Shown here in pieces: positions 19,961-32,233 of a stretch of DNA of 64,000 nucleotides (positions within the stretch are counted from its first letter, which is position 1; each line of letters opens with the position of its first letter). A program made the position numbers and the translations under genes. Under the pieces are notes generated by a model, which made no database searches, had not been told where the DNA came from, and saw only the letters and a list, made by a program, of their open reading frames with translations. The stretch comes from Proteus columbae (lineage in GTDB: Bacteria > Pseudomonadota > Gammaproteobacteria > Enterobacterales > Enterobacteriaceae), in contig NZ_NGVR01000017.1 in the NCBI RefSeq assembly GCF_002777965.1, positions 62,001 through 126,000 of the forward strand. Direction: 5' to 3'.

Positions 19961-22864
19961 ATGCCTTTTACTCTTGGTCAACGTTGGATTAGCGATACTG
20001 AAAGCGAGCTTGGACTGGGTACTGTTGTGGCAGTTGATGCCCGCATGGTTACCTTACTTTTTCCTGCCTGTGGTGAAAACCGCCTTTACTCCCGCCATGA
20101 TGCACCAATAACGCGGGTGATGTTCAATGCAGGGGATACCGTCACCAGTCACGAAGGCTGGAAACTCGCCATCGATAACGTTGTAGAAGATAACGGCCTG
20201 CTTATCTACCATGGTGTACGTTTAGACACTGAAGAGCCTGCACAATTACGTGAAGTGTTCTTAGATAACAAACTCACTTTTAATAAGCCTCAAGATCGTC
20301 TTTTTGCAGGCCAAATCGACCGTATGGATCGCTTTGCATTACGCTACCGCGCTCGTAAGTTTATGAGCGAACAGTTTAAGCAAGCACAAAGTGGTTTACG
20401 GGGTATTCGCGCAAGCCTTATTCCTCATCAGCTTTATATCGCCAATGAAGTGGGTAAACGTCATAACCCTCGCGTGTTATTAGCTGATGAAGTTGGTTTA
20501 GGTAAAACGATTGAAGCCGGTATGATTATCCACCAGCAATTAATGGATGGCCGTGCTGAGCGAGTGTTGATTATTGTGCCTGAAAGCTTACAACATCAGT
20601 GGTTAGTTGAAATGCTACGCCGTTTCAACCTACGTTTCTCACTGTTTGATGATAGCCGTTATAGCGAATCTTTATTAGATAGCGATAATCCATTTGAAAC
20701 AGAACAGATGATCATCTGCTCTTTAGATTTTGTGCGTAAAAACAAGCAACGTTTTGAACACTTGGTTGAAGCAACATGGGATATGTTAGTTGTCGATGAA
20801 GCTCACCACCTTGTTTGGAGTGAAGATGTTCCAAGCCGTGAATATCAAGTGATTGAAGAGTTAGCTGAATCTATTCCTTCTGTATTGCTATTAACCGCAA
20901 CCCCTGAGCAATTAGGCCAAGAAAGCCACTTTGCTCGTTTACGTCTGCTTGATCCAAGCCGTTTCCATGACTACAACGAATTTATTAATGAGCAGCAAAA
21001 ATACCGCCCTGTTGCCGATGCTGTCACTATTTTGCTATCAGAAGATGATCTAAATACCGAACAACAAAATATCATCAGTGAAATGATCAGCGAGCAAGAT
21101 GTTGAGCCATTACTGAAAGCAGCAAATACCCAAGGTGAAGAACGTACTAAATCTCGCCAAGAACTTATCCATATGTTAATGGACAGACACGGAACAGGTC
21201 GCTTGTTATTCCGTAACACACGTTCTGGTGTTAAAGGTTTCCCAAATCGCGTACTTCACGCGATAAAAATGCCACTGCCAACACAATATCAAACTGCAAT
21301 TAAAGTGGCTGAGATTATGGCAGCGAAAAAGAGCCTCGAAGTTCGTGCAAAAGAGATGCTCTACCCTGAACGTATTTACCAAGAATTCGAAGGTGAAAAC
21401 GCAACATGGTGGAACTTTGACCCTCGTGTTGAATGGCTACTGGGTTTCTTAACTGCAAATCGTAATGAAAAAGTACTGGTAATTTGTGCTCAAGCAGCAA
21501 CAGCTCTGCAATTAGAACAAGTTTTACGTGAGCGTGAAGGTATTCGTGCGGCAGTTTTCCACGAAGGTATGTCATTACTTGAACGCGATCGTGCAGCTGC
21601 TTATTTCGCTTCTGAAGAAGAAGGCGCACAAGTTCTGCTATGTTCAGAAATCGGCTCTGAAGGACGTAACTTCCAGTTCGCTAATCAACTAGTTATGTTT
21701 GATCTGCCATTTAACCCTGATTTACTAGAACAACGCATTGGTCGTCTCGATCGTATTGGTCAAAATCGCGACATTGATATTAGCATTCCTTATCTTGAAG
21801 GTACGGCTCAATCTGTATTATTACGTTGGTATCACGAAGGCTTAGATGCCTTTGAACATACTTGTCCTACAGGTCGTACTATTTATGACAGCAAATATGA
21901 CGCGCTTGTTAACTATCTTGCTCAACCTCATGAATTAGCGGACTTTGACGAATTTATTACTGCTTGTCGTAAGCAGCATGATGAAATGAAGCTCAAGCTT
22001 GAGCAAGGCCGTGATCGCCTATTAGAAATGCATTCTAACGGTGGTGAAGTTGGTATTGAATTAGCGGGTGAGATTGCAGCACAAGATAACGATCCTGAGT
22101 TAGTGAACTTTGCTCTGAACTTGTTTGATATCGTCGGTATTAATCAAGAAGATCGCAGTGATAGCTTAATTATTTTAACGCCTTCTGATCATATGTTAGT
22201 ACCTGATTTTCCAGGATTACCGCAAGATGGTTGCACTATCACATTTGATAGAGAGCAAGCGCTATCTCGTGAAGATACCCAATTTATCAGTTGGGAACAC
22301 CCAATTATCCGTAATGGCTTAGATTTAATTTTATCTGGTGATACAGGAAGTTGTGCTGTTTCTTTATTAAAAAATAAAGCATTGCCAGTGGGAACACTGT
22401 TAGTTGAACTGATTTATGTCGTAGAAGCGCAAGCACCTAAACATCTTCATTTAAGTCGTTTCTTACCTGCAACACCGGTTCGTTTATTACTTGATCTGAA
22501 AGGTAACAATCTTGCCTCTCAAGTTGAGTTTGAAAGCTTTAACCGCCAATTAAATGCTGTTAATCGTCATACTTCGAGCAAACTGGTCAATGCGGTACAA
22601 AGTGAAGTCCACCACGTACTTAAATCCTCTGAACCGTTAATGGAAGTGGAAGCGAAAGGCCTTATCCAAAAAGCGAAAGAAGAAGCAGATCGCGTGCTGA
22701 CTCATGAATTATCGCGCTTAGAAGCTTTACGTGCGGTAAACCCAAATATTCGTGACGATGAAGTCGAAGCAATTGAAAATGAACGTGCTCATATTCTTAA
22801 CCATTTAGATGAAGCAACGTGGCGTTTGGATTCAATTCGCCTCATTGTTGTTACCCACCAATAA
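19961..22864 (+). CDS. rapA: RNA polymerase-associated helicase-like RapA
   Basis: A Swi2/Snf2 ATPase that binds RNA polymerase and helps recycle it after transcription. The 967 residues (E. coli 968) begin [18 protein letters not shown], exactly the family start. Upstream in-frame codons from 19940 would add seven unrelated residues and are not used. N-terminal Tudor-like domains are followed by the ATPase with GLGKT at 179-183 and DEAH at 279-282. The second lobe has [10 protein letters not shown] and the [11 protein letters not shown] motif VI. The C-terminus IVVTHQ matches E. coli. polB-rapA-rluA is a conserved order. Confidence 0.97.
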   Translation: MPFTLGQRWISDTESELGLGTVVAVDARMVTLLFPACGENRLYSRHDAPITRVMFNAGDTVTSHEGWKLAIDNVVEDNGLLIYHGVRLDTEEPAQLREVFLDNKLTFNKPQDRLFAGQIDRMDRFALRYRARKFMSEQFKQAQSGLRGIRASLIPHQLYIANEVGKRHNPRVLLADEVGLGKTIEAGMIIHQQLMDGRAERVLIIVPESLQHQWLVEMLRRFNLRFSLFDDSRYSESLLDSDNPFETEQMIICSLDFVRKNKQRFEHLVEATWDMLVVDEAHHLVWSEDVPSREYQVIEELAESIPSVLLLTATPEQLGQESHFARLRLLDPSRFHDYNEFINEQQKYRPVADAVTILLSEDDLNTEQQNIISEMISEQDVEPLLKAANTQGEERTKSRQELIHMLMDRHGTGRLLFRNTRSGVKGFPNRVLHAIKMPLPTQYQTAIKVAEIMAAKKSLEVRAKEMLYPERIYQEFEGENATWWNFDPRVEWLLGFLTANRNEKVLVICAQAATALQLEQVLREREGIRAAVFHEGMSLLERDRAAAYFASEEEGAQVLLCSEIGSEGRNFQFANQLVMFDLPFNPDLLEQRIGRLDRIGQNRDIDISIPYLEGTAQSVLLRWYHEGLDAFEHTCPTGRTIYDSKYDALVNYLAQPHELADFDEFITACRKQHDEMKLKLEQGRDRLLEMHSNGGEVGIELAGEIAAQDNDPELVNFALNLFDIVGINQEDRSDSLIILTPSDHMLVPDFPGLPQDGCTITFDREQALSREDTQFISWEHPIIRNGLDLILSGDTGSCAVSLLKNKALPVGTLLVELIYVVEAQAPKHLHLSRFLPATPVRLLLDLKGNNLASQVEFESFNRQLNAVNRHTSSKLVNAVQSEVHHVLKSSEPLMEVEAKGLIQKAKEEADRVLTHELSRLEALRAVNPNIRDDEVEAIENERAHILNHLDEATWRLDSIRLIVVTHQ

Positions 22865-22876
22865 TTACCGTTAAAG

Positions 22877-22905
22877 CGGGGAGTATTTTACTCCCCGTTG
22901 TTTTG
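22877..22905 (+). terminator. Terminator after rapA
   Basis: CGGGGAGTA (22877-22885) pairs with TACTCCCCG (22889-22897), followed by TTGTTTT. It ends rapA 15 bases before the rluA start, so rluA may depend on read-through. Confidence 0.75.
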
Positions 22906-22919
22906 ATGAGATATCCACC

Positions 22920-23573
22920 ATGATGGAAGTGTATAACCCGCCGACAGATCCTTGGTTACATGTTTTATATCAAGATGAGCATATTATTGCCGTCAATAAA
23001 CCCAGCGGATTACTGTCAGTGCCGGGCAAAGCGCCGGAGCATAACGATAGTATTATGTCGCGCATTAAAGCAGAATTTCCTAATGCTGAGTGTGTGCATC
23101 GCCTTGATATGGCAACCAGTGGCGTTATCGTTGTTGCACTAAATAAAGAAGCAGAGCGTGAACTAAAGCGTCAGTTTCGTGAACGTGAACCCAAAAAAAC
23201 CTATATTGCACGCGTTTGGGGACATATCGAAAAAGAAGAAGGATTGGTTGATTTACCATTGATTTGTGATTGGCCTAATCGACCAAAACAAAAAGTCTGT
23301 CATGAAACAGGGAAAGCGGCGCAAACTTTTTATGAAGTGTTGGAATATGAAGAGAATGCAACAAGAGTGAAGCTTTCACCAATTACTGGGCGTTCACATC
23401 AATTGCGGGTACATATGTTAGCGTTGGGGCATCCTATTTTAGGGGATCGCTTTTATGCACACCCGCAGGCAAGAGCGATGGCACCTCGCCTGCAGTTACA
23501 TGCTCAGGAATTATTTATTACGCATCCTGCTTTCCGATCCCCGATACATTTTGAATGCCTTGCCGATTTTTAG
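22920..23573 (+). CDS. rluA: 23S rRNA/tRNA pseudouridine synthase RluA
   Basis: Makes pseudouridine at position 746 of 23S rRNA and 32 of several tRNAs. The 217 residues (E. coli 219) contain the RluA motif HRLDMATSG at 60-68, with Asp63 as catalytic nucleophile, and the conserved GRSHQLRVHM stretch. Two adjacent ATG codons (22920, 22923) could start it; the ribosome site is weak. It lies directly after the rapA terminator, as in the E. coli order. Confidence 0.95.
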   Translation: MMEVYNPPTDPWLHVLYQDEHIIAVNKPSGLLSVPGKAPEHNDSIMSRIKAEFPNAECVHRLDMATSGVIVVALNKEAERELKRQFREREPKKTYIARVWGHIEKEEGLVDLPLICDWPNRPKQKVCHETGKAAQTFYEVLEYEENATRVKLSPITGRSHQLRVHMLALGHPILGDRFYAHPQARAMAPRLQLHAQELFITHPAFRSPIHFECLADF

Positions 23574-23577
23574 TGTC

Positions 23578-23670
23578 TTATGACACTAAAACAGTCACTG
23601 AACTCAATGAAGCAAGGAGCAGGCAAAGCGCTAATCCCATAACCCCAACAAGAACACGGACGTTTGACAT
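23578..23670 (-). CDS. Putative 30-residue hydrophobic membrane peptide
   Basis: A short reading frame in the rluA-djlA gap, converging on rluA. The ATG at 23670 is preceded at nine bases by AAAAGGAAC, a good ribosome site. The peptide begins MSNVRVLVGVMGLALCLLLA and ends SSVTVLVS: one positive charge, then a single 25-residue hydrophobic stretch, as in small bacterial inner-membrane proteins. Its stop lies 4 bases from the rluA stop, in an inverted repeat (TAGTGTC/GACACTA) centred at 23579. It is not recognised as a known family. Support is the ribosome site plus the coherent membrane helix; expression is unproven. Confidence 0.5.
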   Translation of the reverse strand: MSNVRVLVGVMGLALCLLLASLSSVTVLVS

Positions 23671-23816
23671 GGATATAGTTCCTTTTTTAAGAGAAGAGAG
23701 AATGAAATAATTAAATTTCACTTATATTTTACCGTGATAAATAATAAACTCAACTCAGTCTAAGTTATCTCTATCACGGAATAATTCTCTCTTTTCTCAT
23801 CTTCTTTTACAAGATG

Positions 23817-24617
23817 TTAACGAAATCCTTTTTCTTTTTTAATCAAATCGTAAGCAACTTGTATAGACTGTGCTTTTTGTTTTGCAATTTCCATCATTTC
23901 TGGCGGCAAACCTTTCGCTACAAGTTTATCCGGATGATGTTCTCCCATTAATTTTCTATAAGCTCTTTTTATGGTTTTAACATCATCATTCTCATCGACG
24001 CCAAGTACCTTACACGCATCGGAGAGCGTTGGGCCTTGAGGTTGGGGCTGATAACCCTGTCCACTTTGATAATGAAAATTCTGGCCAGCCTGCATCATTG
24101 CTAATATATGTTCAAAATGCGCGCGAGAAAAACCTAGCTCATCAATAATGATAAACAGCATTTTTCTTTCATTTGGATGCAGTTGACCATCCGCAAAAGC
24201 AGCTTGTAATTGGATTTCCAGAAACATCTGAAGTAAGTCACGACGCCCAACACAAATTTGCCGAACACGTTGCAATGTGGCTCTTAATGGAAAATCGGAT
24301 GATTTACCTTCTCTAAAAGCTTGTTGCGCGGCTTGGCGACCAACACCATGCAGATTCATGCGATCCATTAATTCGCTGGCAAGAGAAATATCGGTTTGAG
24401 TCACTCGCCCTTTTGATTTTGTCAGGTGGCCTAAAACTTGAAAGGTTGCAGCAAAGAAAAAAGCTTGTCTATCACGCGTATAGCGCCCACCACTTCCTAA
24501 TTTACTTCGTTGCATGTCATAGAGGTGCCCAAGAAAAACACCAATAACAATGCCCCAAAAGCCTATTCCTGCAAAACTACCAATGGTAAGGCCTAATAAT
24601 TTTCCCCAATAGCGCAT
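23817..24617 (-). CDS. djlA: Co-chaperone DjlA, membrane-anchored J-domain protein
   Basis: A DnaK co-chaperone in the inner membrane, linked in E. coli to Rcs signalling. The 266 residues (E. coli 271) start with a glycine-rich membrane segment at about 7-30, followed by a TerB-like helical domain (about 55-180). A Gln/Gly/Pro linker follows, and a C-terminal J domain with HPD at 228-230. A strong GAGGAG site precedes the ATG. It is divergent from lptD with a 430-base gap. Confidence 0.95.
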   Translation of the reverse strand: MRYWGKLLGLTIGSFAGIGFWGIVIGVFLGHLYDMQRSKLGSGGRYTRDRQAFFFAATFQVLGHLTKSKGRVTQTDISLASELMDRMNLHGVGRQAAQQAFREGKSSDFPLRATLQRVRQICVGRRDLLQMFLEIQLQAAFADGQLHPNERKMLFIIIDELGFSRAHFEHILAMMQAGQNFHYQSGQGYQPQPQGPTLSDACKVLGVDENDDVKTIKRAYRKLMGEHHPDKLVAKGLPPEMMEIAKQKAQSIQVAYDLIKKEKGFR

Positions 24618-25047
24618 AGACTCCTCAAATCTTCAATGCTCTGACTGCAATTTTGCATTATCATACTATTCATTTGCTTGCACACCTAACACCAAGCAAC
24701 CTCTAAATAGACTTTTTCTTAAAATGAAGAGATTTACTGTTTCTCTTTGGACAGAGGTAATGCTGTTTTCGTTTAAATTGTGTTAAAGTAAAATGAGTGA
24801 CCAAACGAATAACTTTAGCGTTGTTATACAGCACGAAATACCGCATCAACGCGGTGTTTTTTTGTTTCTAATAAGGCTATAACCCTATTTCAACACAGAA
24901 ACATCGAAAAAATGAGGCTTACGCCTATTTTTCGGTTACCGTTAGAACAATGTTCAGAACGTTGGGCTGGTGTCGCATAACTCCCTGCGTTAGTTTCTCG
25001 CTGTTTATCAGCACGAAGCCACTGATGACGGAAGCACATAAATACTT
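24618..25047 (+). promoter_or_regulatory. djlA-lptD intergenic region with two hairpins in the lptD leader
   Basis: The region holds the divergent promoters of djlA and lptD. On the lptD strand, ACCGC/GCGGT with a 6-base loop at 24840-24855 is followed by GTTTTTTT, an intrinsic-terminator shape with no gene before it. A second, longer hairpin (24905-24918 with 24923-24934, loop TTAC) follows. The nonamer CAGCACGAA occurs at about 24829 and again at about 25008. I saw no clear promoter or reading frame. Confidence 0.4.
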
Positions 25048-27420
25048 ATGAAAAAAAGTTATCCCACACTGCTGGCCACCCTAGTTTGGGCCACAATATA
25101 CGGTCAGCCTGCTTATGCTGATCTTGCCTCCCAATGTTTACTGGGAGTTCCTGTTTATAACAAACCATTAGTCCAAGGCGATCCTAACAGCTTGCCTGTC
25201 ACTATCACTGCAAATGATATGCAAGGTGAATATCCTCGCATGGTCAAATATAAAGGTGATGTTGATATTAAACAGGGAAACCAAACCTTAAGTGCCGACA
25301 GTGTTGAACTGACACAAACTGAGGGAGAAACACCATTAAGAATGGTCACAGCAACGGGAAATGTGTCTTATGATGATCCTCAAATCATCTTAAAAGGCCC
25401 TCGTGCTTGGTCCAATCTTAATAATAAAGATACGGATATCGAGCAAGGCGATTACCAAATGGTTGGCCGTCAAGGCCGTGGTTACGCTGATAAAATGCAA
25501 ATGCGTGGTGAAAACCGCTATACCATTATGGATAAAGGCATGTTCACGTCTTGTTTACCGGGAGATGATAGCTGGAGCGTTGTCGGCTCCGAGGTTATTT
25601 TAGACCGTGAAGAGCAAGTCGCTGAAATCTGGAATGCACGTTTTCGTGTAGCCAATGTGCCTATCTTTTATAGCCCTTACCTTCAATTACCCATTGGTGA
25701 TAAACGCCGTTCTGGTTTCTTAATTCCTAACGGAAGCTATTCCCGTAGTTCAGGTTTTGATTTCTTACTGCCTTATTACTGGAACATCGCCCCTAATTAT
25801 GATGCAACCATCAGTACCAACTATATCAGTCGTCGTGGTTTAAAATTAGATAATGAATTCCGTTATTTAACCACTCCAGGTCGCGGTACAATTGCCGTTG
25901 ATTGGATTAATCACGATAGCCAATACAATAAAGATAAAGCAGAAAATAAAGCTGGCTATCTTCCTCGTGATACAGCAAATCGTTGGTTATTTTACTGGGG
26001 ACATAGTGGCGTCCTGAACAATGTGTGGCGATTTAATATCGATTACACAAAAGTCAGTGATAACAAATACTTCACTGATTTCACCTCTCAATATGGTAAT
26101 ACCACAGATGGTTATGCAACTCAGAAATTTAGTACGGGCTATGCACAACAGAACTGGAATGCCACATTAACGACTAAACAGTTCCAAGTCTTCTCTGATA
26201 ACAAAGATGCAAGGGCTTATCGTGCAGAGCCACAGCTTGATCTCAATTATTATAAAAATGATATAGGGCCGTTTGATTTCCGTACGTACGCTCAATTTGT
26301 TCGCTTTACCAGTGTGGGAGATAACACACCTGAAGCAAATCGTTTCCATATTGAGCCAACGATTTCACTCCCTGCATCAACGGGTTGGGCAAGCTTTAAT
26401 AATGAATTGAAAATAATGGCAACCCATTACGATCAAGACATTCCAGATGCTTATAAGAAAAATAACCCTAACCTATTAGACGATAATGTAAACCGTGTAT
26501 TGCCACAGTTTAAATCTGATATGAAAGTGGTTTTCGAGCGCCAATATCAAACCAATGATATTACCCAAACCCTTGAGCCTCGTGTGCAATATCTTTATGT
26601 TCCTTATAAAGACCAATCTAACATTAATAACTTTGACTCCGCATTATTACAATCAAACTATGGCGGGCTTTTCCGCGATAGAATGTATGGTGGTTTAGAC
26701 CGCATTGCTTCTGCAAACCAATTAACCACGGGTATAACTTCACGTTTTTATGATAGCGAATTAGTTGAACGTTTTAACGTTTCTGTCGGTCAAATCTACT
26801 TCTTTGAGCGTCCAAGAACAGGTCCCTCTTCTATTGGTAACGAAATTATCAATAGCAAGGATGAAACAGGTTCAATGGTATGGGCGGGTGATGCCTACTG
26901 GCGGATCACAGATACTGTAGGTATGCGTGGTGGTTTACAATATGACCGTCGTTTAGGTAGCGTCTCAATGGGCGATGCTGTTATGGAATATCGCGCCGAT
27001 AGCGATCATCTTCTACAGTTAAGCTATCGTTACGTTGATCGTGACTATATCCAAGCAACGCGTGTTCGCCCTTATGATGGTGGTATTAATAAACTTCCTG
27101 AATACCAAAAAGGTATTTCACAAGTGGGTGTCGTAGGAAGTTGGCCATTAGCAGAGCGTTGGGGACTTGTGGGTGCTTATTACTTTGATACCAAAGAATC
27201 AGAGCCTGTTAGCCAAATGGTTGGTCTACAATACAACACCTGTTGCTGGGCTGTGAATGTGGGTTATGAACGGAAAATTGTTGGCTGGAAAGTTGACCAC
27301 AGCGATATTGATAATAAATGGTCTGTCAATGTGGAACTCAGAGGCCTAAGTAACAATCATAGTTTGGGTAGCCAGAAAATGCTTGAACGCGGTATCTTAC
27401 CTTATCAAAGAGCATTCTGA
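25048..27420 (+). CDS. lptD: LPS-assembly outer-membrane protein LptD
   Basis: An outer-membrane beta-barrel that, with lipoprotein LptE, inserts lipopolysaccharide into the outer leaflet. The 790 residues (E. coli 784) have a signal peptide of 24 residues (cut after AYA). A periplasmic OstA/LptA-like jellyroll follows (about 50-180), then the 26-strand barrel. The four cysteines needed for the inter-domain disulfides are present at 30, 169, 732 and 733. It is the first gene of lptD-surA-pdxA-rsmA-apaG-apaH. SurA, encoded next, folds LptD. Confidence 0.97.
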   Translation: MKKSYPTLLATLVWATIYGQPAYADLASQCLLGVPVYNKPLVQGDPNSLPVTITANDMQGEYPRMVKYKGDVDIKQGNQTLSADSVELTQTEGETPLRMVTATGNVSYDDPQIILKGPRAWSNLNNKDTDIEQGDYQMVGRQGRGYADKMQMRGENRYTIMDKGMFTSCLPGDDSWSVVGSEVILDREEQVAEIWNARFRVANVPIFYSPYLQLPIGDKRRSGFLIPNGSYSRSSGFDFLLPYYWNIAPNYDATISTNYISRRGLKLDNEFRYLTTPGRGTIAVDWINHDSQYNKDKAENKAGYLPRDTANRWLFYWGHSGVLNNVWRFNIDYTKVSDNKYFTDFTSQYGNTTDGYATQKFSTGYAQQNWNATLTTKQFQVFSDNKDARAYRAEPQLDLNYYKNDIGPFDFRTYAQFVRFTSVGDNTPEANRFHIEPTISLPASTGWASFNNELKIMATHYDQDIPDAYKKNNPNLLDDNVNRVLPQFKSDMKVVFERQYQTNDITQTLEPRVQYLYVPYKDQSNINNFDSALLQSNYGGLFRDRMYGGLDRIASANQLTTGITSRFYDSELVERFNVSVGQIYFFERPRTGPSSIGNEIINSKDETGSMVWAGDAYWRITDTVGMRGGLQYDRRLGSVSMGDAVMEYRADSDHLLQLSYRYVDRDYIQATRVRPYDGGINKLPEYQKGISQVGVVGSWPLAERWGLVGAYYFDTKESEPVSQMVGLQYNTCCWAVNVGYERKIVGWKVDHSDIDNKWSVNVELRGLSNNHSLGSQKMLERGILPYQRAF

Positions 27421-27497
27421 TTTAATCAGACTACGGAATTGGCTGAATAAATATGTCACCCCGCAATAAGATGCGGAAAATACATAATGGGAAACTT

Positions 27498-28808
27498 ATG
27501 AAAAATTGGAAAACGCTGTTTATCGGCTTAATGATCACGGTCGGTGCAGCCACCAGCTCAACAACATTTGCTGCTCAAGAATTAAACCGTGTATCGGCTA
27601 TCGTCAATAACGGTGTCGTTCTAGAAAGTGACGTCAATAGAATGCTACAGACTGTCAAAATGAACGCAAAAAATGCAGGACAAGAGATGCCTGATGAGCA
27701 AGTTCTTCGCCAACAAATTCTAGAACGTTTGGTGATGGATAACATCATTTTGCAAATGGCACAACAAATGCAAATTGATATTCCTGATGCCGCAGTGGAA
27801 TCTACAATTCAGGGTATTGCTGCTGAAAATAAACTTTCGCTTGAGCAACTGAAAAAACGCCTTGCTGCTGATGGCATTTCTTATAACGAATATCGACAAG
27901 ATATCCGTAAAGAGATGATGTTAGCCGAAGTTCGTAACAATGAAGTACGTCGCCGTATTACTATTTTGCCTCAAGAAGTTGATTCTCTTGCTAAACAAAT
28001 TGAAGGCCAAGCAAGCCAAAGTGTTGATCTAAACCTGAGCCATATCTTAATTCCATTATCAGAAAATCCTGCACCAGCAGAAATGGAAAAAGCAAAGCAA
28101 GTCATTACTCGCATTATGAATCAGCTTAAAAATGGTGCAGATTTCGGTAAATTAGCTGCAACTTATTCTGCTGATCCACAAGCTTTAAATGGCGGTAATA
28201 TGGGTTGGGCATCTATTGATGAATTACCAACATTGTTTGCAAAAGAGTTAGCAAATGCGCAAAAAGGCCAAATTGTAGGGCCTCTTCACTCTGGTGTTGG
28301 CTTACACATTATCAAAGTAAACGATATTCGTGGTGGTTCTAATACCCTTTCTGTTACGGAAGTTAAAAGCCGTCATATTCTGCTAAAAAGCTCACCAATC
28401 ATGAATGATGAGCAAGCCTATGCCAAGTTACAGCAGATCTCTGCCGATATTCGCAGTGGTAAAATGACCTTTGCTGATGCAGCAAAAGAGTATTCTGAAG
28501 ATCCAGGTTCAGCATTACGCGGTGGTGAGTTAGGATGGTCAATGCCTGATGTTTACGATCCGGCATTCCGTGATGCGTTAATGCGCTTAAATAAAAACGA
28601 ATTAAGCCAACCTGTTCGCTCAAACTTTGGCTGGCATTTAATTGAATTAGAAGACACGCGTAGTGTTGATAAAACAGATGCCGCGAATAAAGAACAAGCA
28701 TACCGTTTACTCTTCAATCGTAAGTTTAATGAAGAAGTGCAAAACTGGATGCAAGAGCTACGAGTAGGAGCTTATGTGAAAATAATGAACGAGAATAATG
28801 CAAACTAA
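27498..28808 (+). CDS. surA: Periplasmic chaperone/peptidyl-prolyl isomerase SurA
   Basis: Chaperones outer-membrane proteins such as LptD across the periplasm. The ATG at 27498 gives 436 residues starting [12 protein letters not shown], the family N-terminus; the 15 codons before it in frame are not homologous. A signal peptide is cut after TTFA. An N-terminal chaperone domain (about 30-180) is followed by two parvulin domains with the SHILI and RHILLK motifs (about 180-285 and 292-390) and a C-terminal helix. It overlaps pdxA by 11 bases. Confidence 0.96.
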   Translation: MKNWKTLFIGLMITVGAATSSTTFAAQELNRVSAIVNNGVVLESDVNRMLQTVKMNAKNAGQEMPDEQVLRQQILERLVMDNIILQMAQQMQIDIPDAAVESTIQGIAAENKLSLEQLKKRLAADGISYNEYRQDIRKEMMLAEVRNNEVRRRITILPQEVDSLAKQIEGQASQSVDLNLSHILIPLSENPAPAEMEKAKQVITRIMNQLKNGADFGKLAATYSADPQALNGGNMGWASIDELPTLFAKELANAQKGQIVGPLHSGVGLHIIKVNDIRGGSNTLSVTEVKSRHILLKSSPIMNDEQAYAKLQQISADIRSGKMTFADAAKEYSEDPGSALRGGELGWSMPDVYDPAFRDALMRLNKNELSQPVRSNFGWHLIELEDTRSVDKTDAANKEQAYRLLFNRKFNEEVQNWMQELRVGAYVKIMNENNAN

Positions 28809-29796
28809 GCAAATAAAACCACTTGTTATCACCCCCGGCGAACCAGCCGGGGTTGGTCCTGACCTTATTATCTCATTAGCACAAATGAGTTGGGATTTAC
28901 CTTGGGTTGTTTGTGCTGATCCACAGTTACTTAAAACAAGAGCAGAATTGTTAAACCTGCCTCTTTCATTAGTTGAATACGATCCTGCTACGCCACCTCA
29001 AACACACACACCAAGTCAAATTTGTATACTTCCAATTGCACTTCACACTAATGTTATTCCAAGTACATTAGATGCGCGAAATGGATTATACGTTGTAGAA
29101 ACATTAGCTCGTGCTTGTGATGGCTGCCTAAATGGTGAATTTTCAGCACTAGTGACTGGGCCAGTGCATAAAGGCATTATCAATGATGCAGGTGTGCATT
29201 TTACAGGACACACCGAATTTTTTGCTGATCGTAGCCACTGTGAACGAGTTGTCATGATGCTGGCGACAGATACATTAAGAGTCGCATTAGCAACCACACA
29301 TTTACCATTACGAGATGTCGCGGATGCCATTACAGGTGAGCTTCTACATGAAATTATCGCCATTTTAAATCACGATTTAAAAACCAAATTTGGTATAGCA
29401 GAACCTCAAATTTACGTTTGTGGCCTTAATCCTCATGCAGGAGAAAGCGGTCATATGGGACGTGAAGAAATTGATATTATTGAGCCTGCATTAACACAAT
29501 TACGTCAGCAAGGCATTCATCTTCATGGGCCTTATCCTGCTGATACCTTATTCCAACCTAAATATTTAACACATGCTGATGCGGTACTTGCTATGTATCA
29601 CGATCAGGGATTACCTGTGCTAAAATATGAAGGTTTCGGTCGCGCCGTGAATATAACTCTCGGTCTTCCTTTTATCCGTACTTCTGTTGATCATGGCACC
29701 GCCCTTGAGCTTGCAGGTACGAAAAGCGCAGATGCTGGCAGTTTTTGCACCGCATTAAATTTAGCCATTAATATGATACAAAATTGTAATGAATAA
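28798..29796 (+). CDS. pdxA: 4-hydroxythreonine-4-phosphate dehydrogenase PdxA
   Basis: An NAD-dependent enzyme of pyridoxal phosphate synthesis that oxidises 4-phosphohydroxy-threonine. The 332 residues (E. coli 329) contain the family start [12 protein letters not shown], and metal-binding histidines in [21 protein letters not shown] and the AMYHDQGL segment. It overlaps surA upstream by 11 bases and rsmA downstream by 8, so translation is coupled along the operon. Confidence 0.97.
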   Translation: MQTKQIKPLVITPGEPAGVGPDLIISLAQMSWDLPWVVCADPQLLKTRAELLNLPLSLVEYDPATPPQTHTPSQICILPIALHTNVIPSTLDARNGLYVVETLARACDGCLNGEFSALVTGPVHKGIINDAGVHFTGHTEFFADRSHCERVVMMLATDTLRVALATTHLPLRDVADAITGELLHEIIAILNHDLKTKFGIAEPQIYVCGLNPHAGESGHMGREEIDIIEPALTQLRQQGIHLHGPYPADTLFQPKYLTHADAVLAMYHDQGLPVLKYEGFGRAVNITLGLPFIRTSVDHGTALELAGTKSADAGSFCTALNLAINMIQNCNE

Positions 29797-30607
29797 TAGA
29801 GTCCATCAGGGGCACTTTGCCCGCAAACGCTTCGGGCAGAACTTTTTAACAGACAGCTATATTATTGAAAGTATTGTTGAATCCATTTATCCTCAACCTG
29901 GTGAAGCCATTGTTGAAATTGGCCCTGGTTTAGGTGCAATTACAGAGCCAGTAGGCGCAAGAATGGATAAAATGACGGTTGTAGAAATTGACCGTGATTT
30001 AGCCGCTCGTTTAGAAGTTCATCCTACATTAAAAGACAAGCTGACCATTATTCAGCAAGATGCTATGACTATCGATTTTGCACAATTAGCAAAAGAGCGT
30101 CAGCAGCCTCTGCGTGTTTTTGGTAACTTGCCTTATAACATTTCTACACCACTCATGTTCCACTTATTCAGTTTTGCTGACGCAATTTCTGATATGACAT
30201 TTATGTTGCAAAAAGAAGTGGTTAATCGCCTTGTTGCTGGTCACGGTAGCAAAACTTATGGTCGCTTAAGTGTGATGGCGCAATATTATTGTCAAATCAT
30301 CCCTGTACTTGAAGTTCCACCAACTTCATTTAAACCAGCACCTAAAGTTGATTCAGCGGTTGTTCGCTTGATCCCTTACAAAGAAAAACCATACCCAGTA
30401 ACGGATATTGCAATGCTTAGCCGTATTACTGCTCAAGCATTTAATCAACGCCGTAAAACACTACGTAATAGCTTAGGTGGATTACTCACAGCAGAAGATA
30501 TGATAGCACTTGATATCGATCCAACTGCAAGAGCAGAAAATATTTCTGTTGAGCAATACTGCAAAGTGGCAAACTGGTTATCGCAAAAGCAAGACTCACA
30601 AGCATAA
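29789..30607 (+). CDS. rsmA: 16S rRNA dimethyladenosine transferase RsmA (KsgA)
   Basis: Dimethylates A1518 and A1519 of 16S rRNA late in small-subunit assembly. The 272 residues (E. coli 273) have the AdoMet loop EIGPGLGA (43-50) and catalytic motif IV NLPYN at 113-117, then a C-terminal helical domain with [11 protein letters not shown]. It overlaps pdxA by 8 bases. The N-terminal RKRFGQNFL is typical of the family. Confidence 0.97.
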   Translation: MNNRVHQGHFARKRFGQNFLTDSYIIESIVESIYPQPGEAIVEIGPGLGAITEPVGARMDKMTVVEIDRDLAARLEVHPTLKDKLTIIQQDAMTIDFAQLAKERQQPLRVFGNLPYNISTPLMFHLFSFADAISDMTFMLQKEVVNRLVAGHGSKTYGRLSVMAQYYCQIIPVLEVPPTSFKPAPKVDSAVVRLIPYKEKPYPVTDIAMLSRITAQAFNQRRKTLRNSLGGLLTAEDMIALDIDPTARAENISVEQYCKVANWLSQKQDSQA

Positions 30608-30632
30608 GATAAAGCCAGAGACAGGAGGCACT

Positions 30633-31010
30633 ATGTTCACCTCATCAAAAGTGGCGATACAGGTACAAAGCGTTTACATTGAAAGCCAATCTTCCCCCGA
30701 AGATGAACGATATGTTTTTGCTTATACCATATCAATTCATAATTTGAATAAATGTGCAATTCGCCTCCTGCGCCGCTATTGGTTGATCACCAATGCACAA
30801 GGTAATACCACTGAAGTCCGAGGTGAAGGTGTTGTCGGTGAACAGCCGCTTATTGAGCCTGGCACACAATACCGCTATACCAGTGGTGCCGTTCTTGAAA
30901 CACCAATGGGAACAATGGAAGGTCATTATGAAATGATTGACACAGATGGCCGATTATTTCAAATAGAGATCCCTGTTTTCCGCCTTGCTCTTCCAACATT
31001 GATAAACTAA
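30633..31010 (+). CDS. apaG: ApaG, Co2+/Mg2+ efflux-associated protein
   Basis: A 125-residue beta-sandwich protein of the ApaG family (E. coli also 125 residues). The biochemical function is unsettled; it is linked to cobalt/magnesium handling. The ATG at 30633 follows CAGGAGG at ideal distance. An in-frame upstream extension into rsmA is rejected. The [26 protein letters not shown] segment (two parts, about residues 67-88) is the family signature. It stands 25 bases after rsmA and 2 bases before apaH. Confidence 0.96.
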   Translation: MFTSSKVAIQVQSVYIESQSSPEDERYVFAYTISIHNLNKCAIRLLRRYWLITNAQGNTTEVRGEGVVGEQPLIEPGTQYRYTSGAVLETPMGTMEGHYEMIDTDGRLFQIEIPVFRLALPTLIN

Positions 31011-31012
31011 CT

Positions 31013-31834
31013 ATGGCAACTTATTTAATTGGTGATATTCATGGCTGTTACCATGAACTGCGCCACCTTCTTGATAAAGTCAGTTTCGATCCTGCACAAG
31101 ACACATTGTGGTTAACCGGTGATCTTGTTGCACGAGGCCCTGACTCGCTTGAAGTACTGCGCTTTGTAAAAAGCTTAGGCACTTCACTTAAACTCGTTTT
31201 GGGCAATCATGATCTTCATCTTTTAGGTGTATTTGCAAAAATTAGCCGTAACAAACCAAGAGATAAGCTGAATAATTTACTTAATGCGCCAGATGCAGAT
31301 GAATTAATTAATTGGTTAAGACGCCAACCTGTGTTGCAAGTTGATGAAGACAAGAAAATCATCATGGCGCACGCAGGGATCACACCACAATGGGATTTAG
31401 AAACAGCCAAAATGTGTGCTCGTGAAGTCGAAGCTATTTTAAGTAGTGATAGCTACCCTTTGTTTATTAACTCAATGTATGGTGATTTACCAAACAACTG
31501 GTCACCAGAACTTTCGGGACTAGCACGATTACGCTTTAGCACAAATGCACTCACACGTATGCGTTACTGCTTTCCTAATGGTCAGCTTGATATGATTTGC
31601 AAAGATAAACCACAAGATGCACCTGCACCATTAAAGCCTTGGTTCGATTTGCCAAGCCAATTACCTGAAGGTTATAGCATTATATTTGGGCATTGGGCCT
31701 CTCTTGAGGGAAAAGGCACTCCTGATAATATTTATGCGTTAGATACGGGATGTTGCTGGGGTGGAAATCTCACTTGTTTACGTTGGGAAGACAAGCAGTA
31801 TTTCACTCAATCTAGCCTATCTGCTCCCAAATAA
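31013..31834 (+). CDS. apaH: Diadenosine tetraphosphatase ApaH
   Basis: Symmetrically cleaves Ap4A to two ADP and also removes Np4 caps from RNA. The 273 residues (E. coli 280) show the metallophosphatase motifs [10 protein letters not shown] (7-16), [10 protein letters not shown] and [10 protein letters not shown]. The ATG follows the apaG stop after two bases, so the genes are coupled. It is the last gene of the lptD operon and converges on folA at the 32234-32265 hairpin. Confidence 0.97.
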   Translation: MATYLIGDIHGCYHELRHLLDKVSFDPAQDTLWLTGDLVARGPDSLEVLRFVKSLGTSLKLVLGNHDLHLLGVFAKISRNKPRDKLNNLLNAPDADELINWLRRQPVLQVDEDKKIIMAHAGITPQWDLETAKMCAREVEAILSSDSYPLFINSMYGDLPNNWSPELSGLARLRFSTNALTRMRYCFPNGQLDMICKDKPQDAPAPLKPWFDLPSQLPEGYSIIFGHWASLEGKGTPDNIYALDTGCCWGGNLTCLRWEDKQYFTQSSLSAPK

Positions 31835-32233
31835 CTCACTTACTATCCCCTTTCCTTCTTCAAGCGCAAAAATGGCTATATTGCCTTTTGCGCTATGTGG
31901 ATTTTATCCTCAAATATTACCTAAATTACTCTTTTTTATTCTAAAGAGAACATTTTACATACAAAAACGAACACTCAAAAATAAATTTAAAAATACCTCT
32001 TAATAATCAATGGATTATTTTTTTTCATTGAAAAATAAGTAGGATAAAATACGATATTAAGAATAAAAAAGCTCTATATCGATTAATATCTCATATATTA
32101 TTCTATTAAAATGAGTTTATTAAATTATAAATAATGATTATTTTAGAATAACGCTCTATTTTAAAGATAAATAATTAAATAGATAAATGAATCTTATTTA
32201 GCGTTATTTCTATATTAATAAAATAGGAATAAT
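31835..32233. other. AT-rich spacer between apaH and folA
   Basis: About 400 bases of very AT-rich sequence with no credible reading frame, promoter or repeat that I could find, apart from the terminator at its end. It may be leftover from a chromosomal junction, since in E. coli the apaH-folA gap is short. Confidence 0.5.

Noticed and set aside
31761..32003. 80-codon frame running out of apaH
   Set aside because: It overlaps the apaH 3' end in another frame, then AT-rich sequence; no ribosome site or motif.
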